A DNA stretch of 38,634 nt from an uncultured Anaerolineales bacterium. Its GTDB lineage: Bacteria; Chloroflexota; Anaerolineae; Anaerolineales; UBA4823. Both the position numbers and the translations under genes were made by a program. This document shows positions 34,891 through 38,634 of the stretch, one piece after another. A model generated the notes under the pieces. It saw only the letters and a program-made list of their open reading frames with translations. It was not told the DNA's origin and ran no database searches. Location of the stretch: positions 1 through 38,634 of the forward strand of contig CALBUI010000231.1 in assembly GCA_937968125.1 (NCBI GenBank). Direction: 5' to 3'. Each line of letters starts with the position of its first letter. The stretch's first letter is position 1.

Positions 34891-36351
34891 ATGAAAGGTC
34901 ATTGGATCGATAACCAGTGGGTGGATGATGATCCGGAGGATTTCATTGAAGTCTGCAATCCGGCCACAGAAGAAATTCTGGAACGCGTGCCGGCTGGCTC
35001 AGAAGCGAATGCACATCGGGCAGTTGAATCCGCTAAGGCTGCCTTCGATGGCTGGCGAAAGACACCTGCCATCGAGCGTGCGGCTCTTTTGCATGAGGCC
35101 ACCGCCAAGATGCGCGCCAACTGGAGCGAGCTGGTCGAGCTGCTCACCCTGGAAGAGGGCAAACCCGTCCCTGAGAATGAAGAGGAGCTGGAATGGGTGG
35201 CCGGTACTTTTGATTACTACGCCGAGCTGGGTCGGCACTATCGCGGCCGCGTTCTGCCCTCCCCCGAACCTGAGAACCAGCTCAACCTGGTGCTCAAGGA
35301 ACCCTATGGAGTGGTCGGCTGCATTGTTCCCTGGAATTATCCCCTGCTCTTATTGTCCTGGAAGATGGCCCCCGCCCTGGCTGCAGGAAACACTGTGGTG
35401 ATCAAACCCTCAGAGATGACGCCTCTCTCCACCTTGTTCCTGGCGGAGAAGTGTTTCGACCACTTGCCGCCTGGCGTGGTGAACGTCGTCACAGGCTACG
35501 GCGCGCCGGTGGGTGAAGCTCTGGTCAGCCATCCGGATGTACCTGTGATCGCTTTCACCGGCTCGCTGCAGACCGGTCAGCGCATCAGCCAGCTGGCTGC
35601 CCCGTTGATCAAACATCTGCATCTCGAATTAGGCGGCAAGGATGCTTTTGTGATCGGCCCAGATATCGAGATTGAACCCTCTGCCAAAGCTTTGGCTTAT
35701 TCAGCCTTGCTTAATTGCGGACAGGTTTGCACTTCCACTGAACGCGTGTATGTGGCCGAAAATGTGAGCAAAGATTTCACCGACGCATTAGTCGAGCAGG
35801 TCAATAACTTGCGTCTTGGTCCCGGTATAGAATCAACCACAGATGTGGGACCCATGATCGGGGAAAAATTCCGCGCCAAATTCGAGACCCATATCCAGGA
35901 AGCCCAATCCCAGGGTGCTCAGGTCTTGACCGGCGGCCGGCGACCACCTGAATTTGAGCGTGGCTTCTTCTACGAGCCAACGGTCTTGACCGACGTGGAC
36001 CACAGTATGCTGATTATGTCAGAGGAAACCTTTGGGCCTGCCATCCCTCTGATGACCTATAAGACCTTCGATGAGGCCATCCAGCTGGTCAACGATACCC
36101 AAAATGGGTTAGGCGCTGTGCTCCGATCAAATGATGCCCGTCTGATTAAGACTTTCTTTGAGGAAGTAAGAGCTGGCACGATCTGGATCAACGATCCCCT
36201 CACCGACAATTTTGCTGGACCGTTCGGTGGAATGAGGATGAGCGGCAATGCCCGCGAGCTCGGCCAGGAAGGCCTGGACAGCTTCCTGGAGACCAAACAT
36301 GTCCATTGGGATTTCTCACCAGAGGCCAAGGACTGGTGGTATCCCTATTAA
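34891..36351 (+). CDS. Aldehyde dehydrogenase (NAD(P)-dependent, betaine-aldehyde type)
   Basis: 486-aa ALDH superfamily enzyme. The catalytic Cys280 is in NCGQVCTSTERVYV and the general base Glu246 in LELGGKD. Coenzyme binding is at VVGCIVPWNYPLLLLSWKMAPALAAGNTVVIKPSEMTP, with TGSLQTGQ after it. The closing GPFGGMRMSGNARELGQEGLDSFLETK is also standard. GAGGAG lies 8 nt before the ATG at 34891, preferred over the track's GTG. Aldehyde substrate not readable; the neighbouring MttB-type gene points to betaine- or amine-derived aldehydes. Confidence 0.93.
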   Translation: MKGHWIDNQWVDDDPEDFIEVCNPATEEILERVPAGSEANAHRAVESAKAAFDGWRKTPAIERAALLHEATAKMRANWSELVELLTLEEGKPVPENEEELEWVAGTFDYYAELGRHYRGRVLPSPEPENQLNLVLKEPYGVVGCIVPWNYPLLLLSWKMAPALAAGNTVVIKPSEMTPLSTLFLAEKCFDHLPPGVVNVVTGYGAPVGEALVSHPDVPVIAFTGSLQTGQRISQLAAPLIKHLHLELGGKDAFVIGPDIEIEPSAKALAYSALLNCGQVCTSTERVYVAENVSKDFTDALVEQVNNLRLGPGIESTTDVGPMIGEKFRAKFETHIQEAQSQGAQVLTGGRRPPEFERGFFYEPTVLTDVDHSMLIMSEETFGPAIPLMTYKTFDEAIQLVNDTQNGLGAVLRSNDARLIKTFFEEVRAGTIWINDPLTDNFAGPFGGMRMSGNARELGQEGLDSFLETKHVHWDFSPEAKDWWYPY

Positions 36352-36390
36352 TCTAACGCTATTAGCAGGCATAAAATTGGATTCTACCTT

Positions 36391-36903
36391 GTGAAAATCA
36401 AAGAAGTAATTACCTCGCAATACATGGCTGCTCTGGAGATGCTGGCCCAGGCCATAACGCAGTGCCCGCAGAATCTCTGGGCTGACCCAGACGATCAAAA
36501 CCAATTCTGGCATGTTGCCTATCATGCCCTTTTCTACACTCATCTTTATTTGCAGCCTACAGAAGCTGATTTCCAACCCTGGGAGAAGCATCTCGGAGGT
36601 CTCCAATCCTTCGACAATCTTCCCAAACTCTTGGAGGAGAATACGGATAAAGGGCTCCCCTTCAGCAAGGAAGACCTGCTGGATTATCTAGATTTCTGCC
36701 GCCAGGTGGTCAGGGATCGGGTGCCAGATACCGACCTGGAAGCTGAATCCGGCTTCGATTGGATTCCTTTCGACAAGCTGCAGCTCCAGTTCTATAACAT
36801 CCGCCACATCCAGCATCACACCGGCGAATTATATGAGAGATTGGGGACTCGGGCTGGCATTGAAGTACGCTGGGTAGGCATGGGTCCGAATGAGATGCTC
36901 TAA
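36391..36903 (+). CDS. DinB-like protein
   Basis: 170 aa, GTG start without a visible ribosome site. The histidine pattern of a DinB-fold metal site is clear: FWHVAYHALFYTHLYL near residue 40 and YNIRHIQHHTGELYERL near residue 140. The ALEMLAQAITQCPQNLW opening is common in this group. It lies 39 nt after the aldehyde dehydrogenase. Third DinB-fold gene of the window. Function unknown. Confidence 0.82.
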   Translation: MKIKEVITSQYMAALEMLAQAITQCPQNLWADPDDQNQFWHVAYHALFYTHLYLQPTEADFQPWEKHLGGLQSFDNLPKLLEENTDKGLPFSKEDLLDYLDFCRQVVRDRVPDTDLEAESGFDWIPFDKLQLQFYNIRHIQHHTGELYERLGTRAGIEVRWVGMGPNEML

Positions 36904-37033
36904 CCTTCAAGATTTTTCGATAGTAAAATAAGTTAGTTTTCATCTCTCTGGTTCTCAATCATTGCCGGTGACAATGAATTGGCCTGGTTTTTCTTTTATC
37001 CTGCATCAGATTTAAGAGCACAAAAGGAGGATT

Positions 37034-37498
37034 GTGTTATTAGTAAGTATGTCTGTCGATATCAAAGCGCCCCCAGAAGTTGTCTGGCCCTACCTGATCG
37101 AACCAGAAAAATGCATGCAGTGGTTCACCGCCTTGAAGAAATTCGAGTGGACCAGTGAAGAACACGGTGGCGTCGGGTCTACCTTCTATTGGTATGAGGA
37201 GGCCAGCGGTCGCAAGTTCAACCTCTGGTTTGAGACCACCGAGTGGGTCGAGAACGAGGTCTTCGGCTACAGCATGACCAAAGGTGACTTTAAGAGCTAC
37301 GATGAGCGCTGGGAAATTGACAAAACCCCGGATGGCTGCCGCTTCACCTTTAACGACCACATCGAGTTCCACTATGGACCCATTGGTAAGATCATCGGCT
37401 ATTTCGCCGCTCGCGGTGCAAAAGAAACCGGTACCGGGATCCTCGCCAATCTCAGGCGCTTAGCGGAAGCCGATGCCGAAGCGAGTCTAAATTCATAA
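37034..37498 (+). CDS. SRPBCC-family protein (polyketide-cyclase/START-like)
   Basis: 154-aa SRPBCC protein: VSMSVDIKAPPEVVWPYLIEPEKCMQWFTALKKFEW is the family opening, RKFNLWFETTEWVENEVFGY the central strands, and GAKETGTGILANLRRLAE the C-terminal helix. A ribosome site AAAGGAGG is only 3 nt before the GTG at 37034; an ATG at 37049 would be 18 nt away, so GTG is preferred. It is 9 nt upstream of the GIN-domain lipoprotein and probably in the same operon. The ligand is unknown. Confidence 0.85.
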   Translation: MLLVSMSVDIKAPPEVVWPYLIEPEKCMQWFTALKKFEWTSEEHGGVGSTFYWYEEASGRKFNLWFETTEWVENEVFGYSMTKGDFKSYDERWEIDKTPDGCRFTFNDHIEFHYGPIGKIIGYFAARGAKETGTGILANLRRLAEADAEASLNS

Positions 37499-37507
37499 TA
37501 GAAAGTG

Positions 37508-38104
37508 ATGAGAGAAATGAAAACTACTACTACCCTAATTTCGCTTATTCTTGTTGTAATGATTTCAGCCTGCTCGCAGATCACCACTGGGTCGGGTGAG
37601 ATCGTGACACAGGAAATGGATTTCACTGGTTTCGACAAATTGGATGTCAGCCAGGGCTTCAACGTAGAGGTCAACCAGGGCGACGACTTCAGCGTTATAA
37701 TCCGCGTCGATGACAATCTTGTCGAGTTCCTGCAGGTCGAAAAAGTGGGCGACACGCTCAAGATCGGCTTGGAAGGTGATCGCATTTATACCACCTCCAA
37801 TTTGAGAGCAGAGGTAACCATGCCTTCGTTAACGGGCTTGGAAGCCAGCGGTGGATCAGATGTCACCGTTAGCGGGACCGGAGAAGACATAACCGTCGAT
37901 GCATCTGGTGGCAGCGATGCAGATCTGGCCTCCTTCTCAGTTGTGAATGCCAATGTTGTCGCTAGCGGTGGCAGCGATGTAACGATCAACGCCAGCGGTA
38001 CTCTCAACGTTGATGCCAGCGGAGGTTCGCAGGTCTACTACCTTGGCTCCCCCACCATGGGACAGATCGAGACTTCAGGAGGCTCAGACGTAGATCCCAG
38101 GTAG
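37508..38104 (+). CDS. GIN-domain (DUF2807) lipoprotein
   Basis: 198-aa lipoprotein. The signal MKTTTTLISLILVVMISAC ends in a lipobox cysteine (about Cys22 from this start; an ATG at 37517 is also possible). The rest is a head-GIN/DUF2807 domain: GFDKLDVSQGFNVEVNQGDDFSVIIRVDDNL, then a solenoid-like series of SGGSD repeats (SGGSDVTVSG, SGGSDADLAS, SGGSDVTINA, SGGSQVYYLG, SGGSDVDPR). A surface-exposed beta-helix is likely. The family is often described as adhesin-like, but the role is unproven. Confidence 0.88.
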   Translation: MREMKTTTTLISLILVVMISACSQITTGSGEIVTQEMDFTGFDKLDVSQGFNVEVNQGDDFSVIIRVDDNLVEFLQVEKVGDTLKIGLEGDRIYTTSNLRAEVTMPSLTGLEASGGSDVTVSGTGEDITVDASGGSDADLASFSVVNANVVASGGSDVTINASGTLNVDASGGSQVYYLGSPTMGQIETSGGSDVDPR

Positions 38105-38300
38105 GTGATTTAAGGTGTACTCAATTTTCAGTGAACTAACCCAGCTAAAAACCTGAAGAACTGTCCATAAAATCAATATTATTGTTCTCATCAACACGGT
38201 CATGGCTGAAACATGGGCACACAAAATCAATCCTGGAGTAGTTGGTTGCCGATAATTGGCGACCACTGGGAGCAACAACATTTCATAAAGGTGACTAACT

Positions 38301-38634
38301 ATGGTGGAGCAAGTGCTGTATTTCTTCTATCTATTATTTCTGATTGTTGGTATAGGTCCAAACATTACTTATGCTTTTTGGATCCAGCGTGCTTTAGCGG
38401 ATAGAGACGCTTTACCTTTTACTTTGCGGACTATCAAAGTGATCAACGACCGCATAGTGCTTCCAGCCATTGGATTGGCTCTGGTAACCTGGGTATCTAT
38501 GGTTTTACTCTCCGGCTTACCGATAATGATCCCCTGGGTACTGCTGACAGCTATCTTTTGGTTGGCTGCTTTCCTCTTCGGACTATTGGGCTATCGGCCT
38601 GCTCTTAGTAAGCAAATTGAATTAGCTGAAAGCG
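38301..38634 (+). CDS. DUF2269-family membrane protein (3' end cut by window)
   Basis: Open reading frame from the ATG at 38301 to the window end, at least 111 codons, not in the ORF track because it has no stop. It starts MVEQVLYFFYLLFLIVGIGPN and continues ITYAFWIQRALADRDALPF, matching DUF2269 predicted integral membrane proteins. Three hydrophobic segments are visible (residues ~4-25, ~53-70, ~76-95). AAGGTGA precedes the ATG. Function of the family unknown. Confidence 0.8.
   Translation, partial: MVEQVLYFFYLLFLIVGIGPNITYAFWIQRALADRDALPFTLRTIKVINDRIVLPAIGLALVTWVSMVLLSGLPIMIPWVLLTAIFWLAAFLFGLLGYRPALSKQIELAES

Overview
The window is a 38.6 kb, gene-dense stretch of ordinary bacterial chromosome with a mosaic of short transcription units on both strands. 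There are no rRNA or tRNA genes, CRISPR arrays, transposases or phage genes that I can see. The protein set (PRC-barrel/DUF1269 fusion, many DinB-fold and SRPBCC proteins, MttB-family methyltransferase beside an aldehyde dehydrogenase, GYD-domain protein, HAAS/PadR unit, GIN-domain lipoprotein) suggests a Chloroflexota bacterium, probably Anaerolineae. That placement is inferred from protein style and not from a marker gene.

Left part (1-3.8 kb): a haem biosynthesis operon, with the 3' part of protoporphyrinogen oxidase (hemY type), hemL, a duplicated small membrane protein and hemE, joined by ATGA overlaps. Next (3.8-5.3 kb, minus) is an ECF-type sigma factor with a membrane-anchored partner. 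From 5.5 to 8.5 kb come an aminotransferase, an SRPBCC protein coupled to a MOSC protein, and a small gene split by an in-frame stop. From 8.6 to 12.1 kb are a SulP anion transporter and a formylglycine-type sulfatase.

Middle (12.3-25.1 kb): DUF1801 and DinB proteins, a HigBA toxin-antitoxin pair whose promoter predicts a leaderless toxin mRNA, a 52-aa membrane protein missed by the ORF track, GrpB, a tyrosine phenol-lyase recognisable by its diagnostic residues, pirin, a flavin/FMN split-barrel protein, a DEAD-box RNA helicase, a PRC-PRC-DUF1269 fusion, an ArsR-SRPBCC operon with a clear operator, and a decaying PadR/HAAS-sensor operon divergent from a Phd-VapC module. That module has a perfect consensus promoter and a palindromic operator.

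Right part (25.3-38.6 kb): a GYD protein, a 3-ketosteroid-dehydrogenase-like flavoprotein next to an SDR protein carrying an unusual C-terminal zinc-ribbon-like tail, and a kelch lipoprotein. These are followed by a catabolic-looking island (Lrp/AsnC regulator, truncated PotA-type ATPase, DinB protein, MttB-family methyltransferase, MOSC-like protein, aldehyde dehydrogenase). The window ends with a DinB protein, an SRPBCC protein, a GIN-domain lipoprotein and the start of a DUF2269 membrane protein cut by the window end.

The most interesting signals are the two genes interrupted by single in-frame stops, the PadR gene that lacks a proper start where it meets the toxin-antitoxin promoter, the SDR/zinc-ribbon fusion, the truncated ATPase that suggests loss of a transporter from the methyltransferase island, the leaderless HigB promoter and a dispersed GACCTGACAGGTTT repeat. 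I did not find a convincing wholly new multi-gene system.
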